A DNA stretch of 64,000 bases from Marisa cornuarietis (GCA_004794655.1 SMMW01000555.1:1364001-1428000); one strand, 5' to 3'; shown: positions 1-11,172, counted from the first letter of the stretch. Notes: generated from the letters alone by a model not told the origin. A program made the numbers and translations.

Positions 1-239
1 TTCTTGTGAATAGCATCAAAACGTATAGCGGAGGGTAGACTGATTTTTATGCAAGTGCTCCAACAAAAGGACTGTGAGACTTTGCAGCCTTGAATAACAA
101 AAGAAATCGATTCTCACTTTTGTTTGTCTTTTTACCCACATGGGAATGTAAAAGAAACCTCTGGCTCAATTAACATGGGAAAAAATGTTTTGCTGTAGTT
201 TATTTTTTTTAATTGCCTCTAAGGGTAGTGACTTGGGTG

Positions 240-435
240 AATTTAAGTATGAGGAAATACACATAAAAGTCAAAACATATCGTTATACAAAAAAGCATAC
301 CTTTATTATGAGTACTTATGGATTTGTTTCTCAATACACAGATCATAGGTCAGGCCACTGCTAACTTTTTTTTGCCAAGATCTTATTTACCTTTTCTTTT
401 AGAAAATTATTGGTAAGTGCAATATTTAAAACCTT
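240..435. repeat. Degenerate dispersed repeat copy
   Basis: This stretch resembles the interior of the MITE at 1768-2198 (about 1870-2035). Both contain the string cagatcataggtcagg, followed by a T-run and a TTTACCTTTTCTT stretch. No inverted terminal repeat could be recognised here, so it is a relic or a related family member. Confidence 0.45.
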
Positions 436-631
436 CCCCGTCACTGAAGACAGACAGGAGTTATTTTTACAATTATTTTGACAGAAGCTTTTGAGAAACT
501 ACAGTCTGACACCATAAATTACAGGTTTTGCCGATAGGAAAACGTGCATGTAAGCTTTTGTGAGATAAGTGATCAACTCACATCTACTGCATCTGACTAA
601 GCACATCTTTGTGTGTGCACGTTCTACTTAC

Positions 632-701
632 CTCCCGCAGTCAAAGCTGGTAGAAGCGAGGCGCACACAAGGAGGCTGAGGGCGAGTGTCATGGCTGCCA
701 T
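632..701 (-). CDS. First coding exon of a secreted protein (signal peptide); gene continues off the left edge
   Basis: Read on the minus strand, an ATG at 701 (a second in-frame ATG at 692) opens 23 codons that form a textbook signal peptide: a short N-terminus, a hydrophobic core LALSLLVCASLLPAL, and a small-residue site ending in ALTAG suited to signal peptidase. The exon ends in phase 1 at a strong donor (GGAG|GTAAGT, intron from 631 downward). A TATA box lies about 55 nt upstream of the ATG. No following exon is recognisable in 1-620, so the mature protein lies outside the window and the family cannot be named. It would be secreted or enter the ER lumen. The chance of a spurious ORF is low because promoter, signal peptide and donor fit together. 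Confidence 0.7.
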
Positions 702-755
702 CAGGTACTGAATTAGTCGATCTCGACGGTGTAGCAAGCATGGACTTGCTTGTGC

Positions 756-762
756 TTATATA
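756..762 (-). promoter_or_regulatory. TATA box of the secreted-protein gene
   Basis: The minus strand reads TATATAA here. Transcription would start about 25-30 nt downstream (around 730), just before the signal-peptide ATG at 701. The sequence match and spacing are seen; promoter activity is inferred. Confidence 0.55.
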
Positions 763-1767
763 GTCAACTTTCTTAAGACAGAGTACAATGGAGATGACAT
801 TTGTTGTTTCGCATCAGAGGTAATAAATATTTTCCTATGAACGCGACAAATCGATCTGTGATTTTATATGTTGTGTGACAGCACTCTTTCAAATGAAAAA
901 GTTCACTCAACGAAAGCCCGTGTGAAGGGGCGAGTGAGGAGATTTATATTTGTGTGACGGTGCTCTTCGCTGTTGAAGTGACCAGTGACCTTACTTCCTG
1001 TACTTGAGGGACATTGTAATGACGGCACCTGTCCATAGTAGACAAGCTTTTCTGTGGAGTTCATTATGACGAGAGAATAATAATACTAATTAGCACATTT
1101 ATATTTATGTACAATTTTAATAGAGCAAGAACGAATAACTAAAAAGGACTAAAGACTAACAACAAAGACAACAAAAGAAAAGAAGAAAGTAAATAATTGT
1201 TGTGTACTAAGAGTGATATTTCAAGACAGTGGATAAAAAAGTTCGATTTGTTGTGAATCATTTTTGTTAGTGTGATCAGCATACTTGATGGCCCTCATTG
1301 AAGTGGGTTGGTAAATGATTTAAACTAATTTTTGGTTAATTGTTATAAGAATTGTTTCTTGCTATTTAAAATCCCACTGGCAGAGCGTTTGGTGTGTGTT
1401 GAAGAACGAATAGAAATGCCTAAGTAGTAGAAGTGTGACAGCGCACACATAAGTTTTTTTTTGCAGTCATTTTGCGTTTGCGGTTTTCGAGGCCGAAGGA
1501 CGTGTGATGAGAGCGACACCTGGCACCAGCCGGAGCCGATATGTGATTCTTGTGGACTGAAGGACGGTAAGATTTACACGTTAGTAACCAGTAAACAATT
1601 TTATGCTTCGTTGTTTTTTGATTCAAAATTCGACAGAGCAGTTAAGCAGACATCAAAGAATCAGTAAAACGACCTCCCCCATACTGCACCCCAACACACA
1701 CAAACAGGGTGAAACACGTGTGTGTGGAGGGAGGATGTCAGTCTGGCGGTGGCATTTGTTTGCTAAA

Positions 1768-2198
1768 GGCCAGTTGCACAACACGTTTCTAAACCTTAAA
1801 ACTGTTCTAAACAAGCAAAATCTCTTCTGTCCCATTTACATGCATTGCACAAGTACATACAAAAGTATAAGGAAACACACGTAAACCTCAAATACAGAAT
1901 GTTATAATAAAAGCAAACCCTTATAATAAGCACTTTTGCACATCTATCAAAACAAACAGATCATAGGTCAGGGCACTGCTTTTTTTTAAAAGATAATATT
2001 TACCTTTTCTTATAAAACAGTATTGGTAAAAAAAATTGTACTGACAGGACGGAAAGTCACACTTCGACAACTTTATCTTACTTAAAGCAGTTTTTGCTTT
2101 AAAAATTCAAAAACTGTGGTGTGCACTTTAAACTAATTATCTAAGTAGAGTTAAGGCCTAAAAGTGTTTAAAATTAGAAATGTGTTGTGCAACTGGCC
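1768..2198. mobile_element. MITE / non-autonomous DNA transposon with 25-bp terminal inverted repeats
   Basis: The left end, 1768-1792 (ggccagttgcacaacacg then tttctaa), matches the reverse complement of the right end, 2174-2198, at 24 of 25 positions. The 431-bp interior has no coding capacity. A shorter relative (about 251 bp, ends partly decayed) lies at 58974-59224. No clear target-site duplication was found, so the superfamily is not assigned. Confidence 0.7.
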
Positions 2199-2350
2199 CC
2201 AGGGCTAAAGTTATGGTCATGGTGAAGGTAAGGGCTTGCTGTTCTACGTGGTCCCCAATAATACTGACCAGAGACACTGAAGAAAAGGACAGCCATCACT
2301 GCGCGCGTGTAGGTTGCCACCGCTGACTCAACTCCCACCCATTCATGAAT

Positions 2351-2414
<64 letters not shown>
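2351..2414. repeat. (GAT)n microsatellite
   Basis: An uninterrupted GAT trinucleotide run of about 21 units sits at the edge of the second copy of the duplicated repeat. Translated, it gives meaningless poly-Ser, poly-His and poly-Ile on the minus strand. Confidence 0.95.
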
Positions 2415-3312
2415 AGAAGTGTGACAGCGCACACATAAGTGTTTTTTTGCAGTCATTTTGCGTTTGCGGTTTTTGAGGCCGAAGGACGTGTGATGAGAGC
2501 GACATCTGGCACCAGCCGGAACCGATATGTGATTCTTGTGGAGTAATCGGCCGGTACGATTTACACTTTCCCCATACTGCACCCCAAAACAAACACAAAC
2601 AGGGTGACACACGTGAGGAAGGTATGATGGAGGGGGGGGGATTTCAGTCTGGCGGAGGCATTTCTTTGCTAGAGGACAGAGCTAGAGTTATGGTCATCGG
2701 GAAGGTAAGAGCTTGCGGTTCTACGTGGTCCCAATAATGCTGACATCATCCAGATCATAGTAGGCGATACTTTCTGACTACATTTAGATATTAAAGCACA
2801 CCAGTACTAACGTCATGTTACTCTACTGTACACTACTGTATTACAGACGTGAATTCATTATGCGATAATTTCTTTCCTCTAAGTGTGTGGAAGATATTCA
2901 AAGAGAACTATTTCCCGTAACTACGTGTCAGTCTATCATAGCATGCATTTATTATGGCGCTTTTTGCAGAGAGAAACAGAAAAAGAATGGACAGAGATTG
3001 AGTAAAAAGGAGGGTTAAGTGAGAGGGAAAGTAAGAAGAAAGATGGAGGGAGAGAGAATGAGGATGAGAGATGAAGAGAAAGAATAAAGAAACGCACAAG
3101 AGGAGGAAGAGGAAGGAGGAAGTAAGGTGAGATGATGATTGGAGGGATGATGAGATAGAGAAAAAGAACGAACGAGAATAGAAAGTGTGTGACGTCTGTC
3201 AACAGTATTGCCATGGCGTTTTCCTGCTGTGTGGCAAAAGATACAAAGACTCACAATAAAAAATAGGTATTAAATATCCGTCCTTCTGAATAATTTTACG
3301 AAACAATCAAAA

Positions 3313-3336
3313 CACACACACACACACGCACGCACG

Positions 3337-3406
<70 letters not shown>
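3313..3406. repeat. (CA)n / (CACG)n compound microsatellite
   Basis: A long CA run contains a block of CACG units near 3327-3342. It is non-coding. Confidence 0.95.
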
Positions 3407-3407
<1 letters not shown>

Positions 3408-3639
3408 CTCGAGAACAACACAATATTCCATGACTGTGTCTACACAAATTTGGCGGCACATGATGGAGGCTAAAAGAGCCAGGTGTAAGTTTTCATCGGC
3501 AGCTTTCACAGATGGTGGTTGTGTTTGAAAGGTGCACGCTAATAAGTAATCTAGTTTGAGTGGCTTGGCAGTAACACAAGTAAGTTATTTTGACTGCAGT
3601 ATGAGTGCAAATAAAGTCCATATCTTATATTATCTCTAT

Positions 3640-3900
3640 AATTATCTTTGTGGTTTTTGAGGCCAAAGGAATGAGGGGTAAGCTTTTGACATTTTAGCGG
3701 CCAGGAAACCGCGTTGACCGGCATTTTATATTTTTATCTTTTCCATTCAAAGTTCGACTGAGCAATTTAACAGACACCACTGTATGAAAGTAGTACATCT
3801 CCTCCATACTGCACCACAAGAGACACCATGAGGGCGACACATGAGAGGTGTGGGGTAGATGGCAGTCAGGCGGCGGTATTTTTTAGCAAAAAATCTTGAA
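3640..3900. repeat. Diverged third copy of the 1.4-2.7 kb repeat
   Basis: It shares in order the blocks ttgaggccaaagga, attcaaagttcgactgagca, ccatactgcacc and cagtcaggcggcgg with the copies at 1432 and 2413, but with many substitutions and indels. Confidence 0.5.
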
Positions 3901-4064
3901 GCTGGAGCCATGTGACGTCATGATGCAGTGCTTTGGCGATCTGCTGACACCGCAACTGTTTACCTGCTGTTTACCCCTGAGAGGGTGAGAGAATCAAGAA
4001 TCTCGAATCTTGGATCTTGCTACAGGACAGGACTTAGAGACGATGAGTGAGAGAAATCACGCTT

Positions 4065-4588
4065 GACGTCAATAACTACCGCCCGGTTTCTTGAGTGCTG
4101 AGACATTTTTCTTCAAGCCTTGAAAAACGTTGTAAATGTCAGCTTGCCAGCAGGTGTTTTCCCATCTTTGTTTGACGTCAATAACTAAACCTGGTTTCTT
4201 AAGTGCTTCGACATTTTTCTTCATGCCATCACAAAAGTTGTAAATGTCAGCTGGCCATCTTTGTTCAAAAATGCCCCGGGAAGGCCATTTCTTAAGAAAG
4301 CCACCTTTGACGTCAATAATTACCGCCCGGTTTCCAACTAAACGTTCTTCTCGAAGATCATAGAGAAAGTACTTTTCACACAGCTCTTGGCCTACGTACA
4401 AGACCATCAGCTCATAACCAAAGCTCGGTCAGTATACATACCTTTTTACAGTACCAAAACTACTGTAATTAAAGTGACCACCGAATATTATCTGCTCTTG
4501 AAAGTGGTAATGTTTTTGCTTTAACTCTTCTTGACCTGTCTGCTGCATTTGACACTACAGGCTACTCTCTGCTCCTTCATAGACTTAA
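4065..4588 (+). mobile_element. Decayed CR1-like LINE reverse-transcriptase fragment (left half)
   Basis: On the plus strand, 4288-4430 reads like RT domain 2: DVNNYRPVS, then SKIIEKVL, then LLAYVQDHQLIT. A frameshift follows, then LTLLDLSAAFD, the conserved RT motif A region, up to 4588. The segment encoding DVNNYRPV (tgacgtcaataactaccgcc) is present about three times in 4065-4340, as a local direct repeat of about 100 bp. A stop codon and a frameshift show it is dead. The reading frame resumes at 5869 after an inserted younger LINE. Confidence 0.75.
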
Positions 4589-5855
4589 GGGGGGGAGTGA
4601 GCGATGTTCAACATGGCGGATGGTCGTGTTTTTGCCTGTGACGGAAAAATGTACTCTAATACTTAAGCTTCGATGCTGAAGATGGTGGAAAAACAGTGTA
4701 AAACAGTGTAAAAGCTACTTCATGGGATTTTTTAATGAGAGAGTATCTCAGCATATGACGTGGCCTTTTGTGAAAACTAGAACTTTTGTTTGACGTGGTG
4801 AGTACCGCTTTCAACCAGCTTGTCGCAACTTTCTCTATAGTCTATGGTCCAGCCGCCGTCGGTCCCCGCATCGGAAATTTGGGGTTTTCAAAGATACGAG
4901 ACCGTTGAAAAGGTACAAATGTTCAGCTGCAAACGCTTCTTAAATGTGGGTTTTCAAACACCAAACAAAATGATCTATGGTGACCTAGGGCGTTATCCAA
5001 TAGTGGTGACTACAAAAATTATATGTATTAAATACTGGCTTCGACTCATTTATATGAACGACACTAGACTCCCTAGAAAAGCATATAATATGCTATATTA
5101 TTTACAAGAAAACGGTAAACGCACTTGGGCTTTCTTTATAAAAGAACTTCTCTGTATCAATGGCTTTGGATTTGTTTGGCTTCACCAAGGTGTTGGTAAC
5201 AAGAACATGTTCTTAAGAACCTATAGACAAAGACTTATAGACTGTTTCCAACAAGAATGCCACAATGATATATGCACTAGTGAAAGACTTGAGCTGTATT
5301 CTAGTTTTAAGAGCTACGTACAACCTGAGAGATATTTAAATGTACTGAGAATACCCTGTTTCAGAGAAGCATTTATTAAGTTTAGATTCGGAACATCACC
5401 CATCAATGTACATCGATATCGCTATAAAAGTGATATATCTCCCAGCCAGTTAAGCTGCCCCCGATGCAAGCACGAGACTGAAGATGAAGTGCACGTGTTG
5501 TTTGACTGCCCTGCCTATGACAGCTATAGAATGAAAGTTGATGTTTTAAAATCTACAACACCATATAAACCGGGCAAAGATGGAATCACGCAAGTCTTTA
5601 TAGATAATTCGGAAACTACTATGAAACAAATCTCAAGATATTTGTATCAAGTATTCAAACATAGAAATGATATGAGTACATTGTAAAAAACATAAAGAAA
5701 TGTTACTATGCATAGATAATGCTATTAGGAATATTGATGCTGTTCTATTTTCTGTAATTTCCCCCTTGAAACAAACCAAAAGGTTTGCTCAATAAAGAAT
5801 TCGTTCGTTCGTTCGTTCGTTCGTTCGTTCGTTCGTTCGTTCGTTCGTTCGTTCG
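4589..5855 (+). mobile_element. 5'-truncated LINE inserted in the older LINE, with 13-bp target duplication
   Basis: The 13-bp duplication ttcatagacttaa lies at 4576-4588 and again at 5856-5868, directly bounding this insert. The insert holds the C-terminal end of a LINE pol ORF (4844-5686), a short 3'UTR with AATAAA, and a (TTCG)n tail in place of poly(A). The first 280 bp (to about 4868) shows no pol homology by eye and may be 5' material joined by template switching. The intact duplication and open ORF suggest a fairly recent insertion. Confidence 0.85.
4844..5686 (+). CDS. C-terminal part of LINE pol (post-RT region with zinc-knuckle-like motif)
   Basis: This is a 280-codon open frame. 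From about residue 9 (SEIWGF) onward it matches the region after the RT domain of a LINE common in molluscs, including EKVQMFSCKRFLNV and YGDLGRYP. A CPRCKHETEDEVHVLFDCP motif (C-x2-C, H, C) near residues 206-224 is typical of the C-terminal zinc-finger region of such pol proteins. The RT catalytic domain itself is missing, so no enzyme is made. The first ATG probably lies just upstream of the true homologous part. Homology is from memory of the family, not a search. Confidence 0.75.
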   Translation: MVQPPSVPASEIWGFQRYETVEKVQMFSCKRFLNVGFQTPNKMIYGDLGRYPIVVTTKIICIKYWLRLIYMNDTRLPRKAYNMLYYLQENGKRTWAFFIKELLCINGFGFVWLHQGVGNKNMFLRTYRQRLIDCFQQECHNDICTSERLELYSSFKSYVQPERYLNVLRIPCFREAFIKFRFGTSPINVHRYRYKSDISPSQLSCPRCKHETEDEVHVLFDCPAYDSYRMKVDVLKSTTPYKPGKDGITQVFIDNSETTMKQISRYLYQVFKHRNDMSTL

Positions 5856-5858
5856 TTC
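5806..5858. repeat. (TTCG)n 3' tail of the inserted LINE
   Basis: An uninterrupted TTCG array immediately follows AATAAAGAATTCG. Its position between the 3'UTR and the target duplication shows that it is the retrotransposition tail, not an unrelated microsatellite. Confidence 0.9.
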
Positions 5859-5868
5859 ATAGACTTAA

Positions 5869-5950
5869 ATCCCTTAATGTAATTTCTGGATCTGTACTAG
5901 CGAGTATTAACTCCTATCTCCTTGATATGTTTACTTAACCTTACAAAGAA
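5869..5950 (+). mobile_element. Right half of the disrupted CR1-like LINE RT
   Basis: After the second target duplication the older RT frame continues in register: HRLK is followed by SLNVISGSVLASINSYL, matching the RT segment after motif A in CR1-type elements. Removing the 1.27-kb insert and one duplication copy rejoins the frame. Confidence 0.75.
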
Positions 5951-6727
5951 AAACAAAAGATACTTTCATGACAATGACATGACTTTCCTCTTTTCGTCTT
6001 CAAAACGTAAGAGTCACACGCTGAGAACCTGAAGAGGCTAAATGCCAACATTTAAAAACATAAAGTAATTTATAACCACGCTTTTTATTCTACAGTAAGA
6101 ACCTAACGTTCAACAACCCTTTAAAAAGTTTCATTTCTTTCTTAAAAAATCATGTATCGTTTATCGTTTGTTATAGCTCACAGTGTAATACACTTAGAGG
6201 GGTATGTTTATCGGATTTATAGATTATATAACAACAATTATTTTTGTCCAGTCCATACAGTCTAATGCATTTTGGGGCGTTGGGTACACCTTCAGAACAA
6301 GGTAACACAAGATACGTCAGTCATGATCACTGTTGATGTAAAATTGTACAAAAATACCATTTACATGGTGAACGCTAAATAAAAAACTAAATACACAACA
6401 CCAACCTGATATTCTTAAAATATTTTTACAAACATATTTGCTTGTGTCTGGAATTCCTTTTCAGAACATGTAAGGACTGCTTCAGATAAGAACTTTCCCA
6501 GCGACTTGAAAGTTTTAAGGAATTGGCAATATTTTGACGACTTCATATTTTGAGCCTGTCAAACCAGGTAAACAACAAGAATATAAAACAATGATTGAAT
6601 AATAACAGCAATAAGGAATTATTTAGCGCCATTCCAAAAAATTGCTAAGAAGCTTTTACATAAATAATATATAGACTAAATTGTCAACAACCATGCACCC
6701 ATATTCGCATATATAAGACGCGCTCAC

Positions 6728-6880
6728 TTAACGTAACGAAGGCACACATGCAAGACATAATGACAAATTAGCGTAGCATACAGACACACAGGCAGGGCAT
6801 AATAACACTAAACAGATTAACGTAACAGAGACACACAGGCTAGACAGAATGACACTAAATAAATTAGCATACAGCGGACT
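6728..6880. repeat. Degenerate tandem repeat, about 55-60 bp unit
   Basis: Three imperfect units share acacacaggc, then a GGCATAATAACACTAAA-like block, then attaacgtaac. The units have drifted and no function is suggested. Confidence 0.55.
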
Positions 6881-7225
6881 TTGGACAGGGTGGAAAAATA
6901 AATACGTTAAAGTGAGAGGAAGTTATTCCCATCATTATTCTACCCCCACATTTTTCTGCTCGTTAACTTTATTCTTCACCACCAACGCTACATTTACTTA
7001 TACTGGAGGTATTGGTACTGCTGTGTACTGTTGCTTGTAATGGCGACCTCTGTAGCGCCCTCTGATATGAAGTTGTTTCCCCCACTGACCACACTTCGAT
7101 TAACGGAAGGAGAGGAGATCCTCAGTCGCTTGACTGCGAGCTGGAGATCCCATCGCCCAGACATCTCCATGAATCATGGCGGCGCACTCACAGGCCGTAT
7201 GCAGCGAAGGATGGGGGACTGGGTG

Positions 7226-7263
<38 letters not shown>
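7226..7263. repeat. (TG)n microsatellite
   Basis: A pure TG dinucleotide run. Confidence 0.95.
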
Positions 7264-7265
<2 letters not shown>

Positions 7266-8092
7266 CAGACTTCAGTCAGATCAATACAGACGTCTCGAAC
7301 ACCATCACAACCCACGGAGGTCACATAACATGCACAGTGAAATAAGCCAGGCGTGCAGAATGCTGGCTAGAGAGGGAGAGATAAACTGAGACAAAAATGT
7401 TCTTAAAAACGAAATTTACAACAAAAAGATATCAAGAAGAAGTCGTATACTTTCAGCCTTGCACACATTAAATGGAACATAATTTTAGCTTTTTTTGTTT
7501 TCAACAAACCTTAGTGATAAGATGGCGATTGTTAATTTTCATTTACAAGAGAACTAGCAAGGTAACTGAAATTTCAACTTGAGACTCATACAACATTTGA
7601 ATAACACATGCACGCGCAGGCACACGCACCTTTGACACTATTACAAATAAACTTTCAATCATACATATACACACTTAACACAAAATTAAGATCACAACAA
7701 AGTTTATTACAATGTTATGAATATTTGAACTTAAGATCTCTTTGACAAAAAATGTTAGCGGGGTTCTAAAGTGATAATTGCAGTTGACGATAATCAAAGA
7801 AAATTACAAATCGAATTATTTATCGCTAGCAAGTTACAATTTTCTTACCTACTTGACAGCCGGTCCTAAAAAAAAGTGCCGCTCATAGACTACTTCTGCA
7901 CTTTAACATAATTTTTTAATTTACTCAAATAATCTTCAGTAATTTTAAATTCAATACTCAATTCGAAAACAAAGACAACTATCACATTACCAAAGTGGAG
8001 TTAAAGTGCATGCGTGCGTGCGTGCCTACGTGTTGAAAGAAGAAACGGGTTTTTCGCGCAAATCCAACAAATGATTGTTACACAGGCTTAAC

Positions 8093-8098
8093 TTTATT
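8093..8098 (-). terminator. Candidate polyadenylation signal of the GalNAc-transferase gene
   Basis: The minus strand reads AATAAA about 355 nt downstream of the stop codon at 8453-8455. No closer AATAAA was noticed. Use of this site is inferred. Confidence 0.4.
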
Positions 8099-8452
8099 CT
8101 ACATATTGCTTCAATATATATGTTCCTATATACAAGTCATATCGGGTATTCCTCTCACTTACCTGTCTTTCTATACATGTCAGTTTGTTTGTCATCAAAA
8201 GCACTGTAAGCGTGAACGTACGGAGTGCATGCAACCTGCGTGTGGCCTCCACTGTAACTTGTGTGTCATATTAACTTCACTCGCGAGCTTCGTACCACAT
8301 CAGCTACAGTTACAACCTGCGCATCACATCATCGTGACTACAAAAATAATTAGACCGATTGGTTGGGGGAGTGAACTAACACCTGAAAACTAGGTAATTC
8401 CTGCCTGTTGTACTACGATGACAAAGCATGGAGCTCGACTTAATACAATCAG

Positions 8453-9617
8453 TTAATTAACATATTTGGTAAAATGCCAGAGCTGAGACAGACGGTGAGG
8501 CTGGCAAGTTCTCATGACTGGTCCCACTGAGTCGACGTCCAGACACAAGCCGGACATCACGTGGACGACGGCGCCCTCCTGGAGATAAATGTAAAAGACG
8601 CCACAGGGGAAACAAATTGCCGACTGGCAAAGTCAAATCACGAAAAATGCAGTTGGTGTTAAGTCAACTCAGTTGTCTATTGTTATACAGAAAGGTATGC
8701 AATAAAACACAATTGTTATCGCTACAGTTAGAGGCACTAAGCTTAGACCTCGTTTCATGAGACTGTGTGTTTGTAGAGCTTGCTGTCGGTGGTTTTCTTC
8801 GGGTACTCTGAGGCCCTCCCACGTCCATTATCTCTCTTCCATTGTGCGAAATCATCCTCAGCACTTCTTACTAAAGTAACCAACCAGTCATCACACTTCG
8901 AACATGGAAATTGAACGGTACACCTTATTTCCAAGGAAACAATAAGTTGAAGTACATCTTTAGAATATACACAGTGACTAATGAGAACAACGGTCTTTTA
9001 CATGAGAAGAAAAAACGTTACGGGACTCAATGTCTGTACCTTGGAATGAGTCCACTTATCGCGGGGTCCAATGATGCAGTCCTCCAGCTTTGGGCGCCCT
9101 CCATCAACCAAGTCTTAGACCACCACGCACTGCAGGGTAGTACGCAACAGACCATCTCTGGTCAGAGAAAAACCCTGTAAACAAGGTTGGTTTTCTAAAA
9201 AAATTTCATTGAGAAAGTATGTCATACATTTTTTTCTCCTCTACGAAAAATACGTACTCACTTCAGACCACAACACAACTGATCTTTTAAGAGGAATAAA
9301 ACGTGAGAATTGTGGAAAAACACCTTTCCTGTATTTTTTTTCCACAAATCTGATCATTATTAAACTTTTTTTGTTACATTGTACCACAACTTCCTCAAAG
9401 ATTTCTTTTAGTGTTCTTCAAAAATGCCTCTTGATATTAAGGATTTTATTTTATTTCCATATTAGCAAGACAATCAAAGACTGCTTTTTCTTCTCGTTAA
9501 CAATGTTTGGACCTGTGTAGCCCACAAGAAGTGGCAGGGGTGCAGAAAGAGGTCGGCTGGGCCTTGGAAGTAGTAGCTGTGGTTGTCAAGACATTGAGTA
9601 CTGACATTGTGCACGAG
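8453..9617 (-). CDS. Lectin-domain exons 8-10 of the GalNAc-T gene
   Basis: Exon 8 (9617-9513) carries the alpha repeat: STQCLDN and LHPCH. Exon 9 (9174-9040) carries the beta repeat: DGLLRT, LQC, PKLEDC, and a QxW-like DKW. Exon 10 (8578-8453) carries the gamma repeat: [20 protein letters not shown], and the terminal stop. All three exons are in phase 0. Such lectin domains bind GalNAc on partly glycosylated substrates. Both sides of the internal TAA still look conserved, which argues against long-standing loss of the 3' exons. Confidence 0.85.
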
Positions 9618-11128
9618 CTGTGGAAGAAAGTAGCTAACATAAGTTCTAGTAATCGAGTGCAACGTGTTTTATTTACATTCAAACATTATTTAAATAAAAT
9701 TATTGTCGAGATCTCCATTTCCAAATATACAATTAAAATCTGATATCTCGTTATTTGATATAAAACAGATTTTAGGAATCTAAAAACCATTTTAAAACCT
9801 TTTTTCTCATTACATATTTTAACTCCAGTCACAGAATGTGTTAATCTACATCGTTAACAGTATTCTTAGAGATCTTCGTACAGCTTTAGTTAAAAATTCA
9901 TAGAAAATTAGAAATGCAATTAATCTTCGGTAACATACAAAAATGGGCGATTTTCTCTTACCCAACCCAAAAAGACAGCTGACTTTAAAACAAGGTGTAA
10001 CGATATACTCAATAGACATTAGCTGACCAAAGACGATGTAAGACATGCATTGTTATTTCTCCATACCAACTAACATCTTTAATAATAACCACAGTTTTAT
10101 CTTTTCCTCGAACAAAAAGCCTGTCTGTTTAATACCATTTACAGCATTGACATATGACTGATTACTGTATTTTTTAGGTTGGTGCAGTAAGACAAATGTA
10201 TGAAAGAATAGTTTTGTTACTCGTTTGCCTTTTTCTTGTAAGCCGGATTTGACTTATCCTTGACCATTTGAAGCGTGGTCAGCTGAGCAAAATATTTCGT
10301 CTTCTAGGATTTGCAATAATGAGATGTAATGATAATAAGAAAATAATGATATTCTCAACAAGGTTTGCTCACCGAGCCCCAGGCCGTGACATTCCGGTCG
10401 TAGACAGTCAGCTCTGGCCACACGTTGTCCAGGTACCAGGTGAAGTTGCGACATCCTAGCCGGTCCCTCAGCGCCTTCCTCTCACTCAGGTCACCCTCGT
10501 CCACCTCCTACACATCACATGACCATCAGCCAAACCTCCAATCCATCACAATGTGCGGCAAGGTCAGATAAGTTTGTCTGGCATTGGTTATCCTGTACGA
10601 CCCTACAGCAACTCTTGCCTGTTTCTCTCGGCGTTTCCAGGTTTGAGGTTGCTTTTCACGAACAAAGCATTTTTGTGTTCAAGTGATGTTGCCATACGAG
10701 GATGCTGCTAGCACGTGGAAGGACAGTGTCGCCCAACCAGGACTACTAGAAACTACTTTTCCCAACGTCTATATATTTGTACATATAGATGGTCCACTTT
10801 ATTTGTTAGTGTTTTACGCCGTGCCAGCAACGAGGGCTACATCATGGCAATTCCCACTTATCCAGACACATACTATGTCTAAACTGAGCATGTAGAGGGA
10901 CACTTAACCAGATATATTATGTCTATACTGTGCATCTACAGGGTCCAGTGAACCAGACACATATCATAGAGCGACAGTTTGAAGAGGAAAGGTGATATGC
11001 TGTCGTGTTTTCTCATGTACAGTGTACGTGACAAGCTACGTTCAGTAACAAATGTCATATTTTATCAGACCCAGTACTAGTTGATGTAATTTTACATCTT
11101 ATGACTAAAGCAGAGTGTTGCGATGTAT

Positions 11129-11172
<44 letters not shown>

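Larger units (their letters stand above)
1432..2752. repeat. Partial tandem duplication, about 980-bp period
   Basis: The segment from about 1432 (agaagtgtgacagcgcacac) to about 1760 recurs from about 2413 to 2670 with few differences, including the motif gcagtcattttgcgtttgcg and a CCCATACTGCACCCC block. The segment at 2197-2275 (ctaaagttatggtcatgg) recurs at 2685-2752. The first copy is interrupted by the MITE at 1768-2198; the second lacks it and shows the approximate empty site. The function is unknown; the unit may itself be part of a larger mobile element. Confidence 0.6.
5951..8050. other. Non-genic AT-rich stretch
   Basis: No ORF, exon or mobile element could be supported, apart from the degenerate tandem repeat at 6728-6880 and a TG run at 7226-7263. 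A slightly GC-richer block at 7030-7330 has an open frame, but part of it is microsatellite and there is no splice support. A (GTGC)n-like run lies at 8010-8025. Confidence 0.5.

Noticed and set aside
632..701. Naming the left-edge gene a venom-type or conotoxin-like peptide
   Set aside because: Only the signal peptide is visible; signal peptides alone do not identify a family and no mature region is in the window.
2174..2612. Minus-strand ORFs with poly-Ser, poly-His and poly-Ile
   Set aside because: They are the three frames of the (GAT)n microsatellite fused to flanking repeat sequence, with no splice or domain support.
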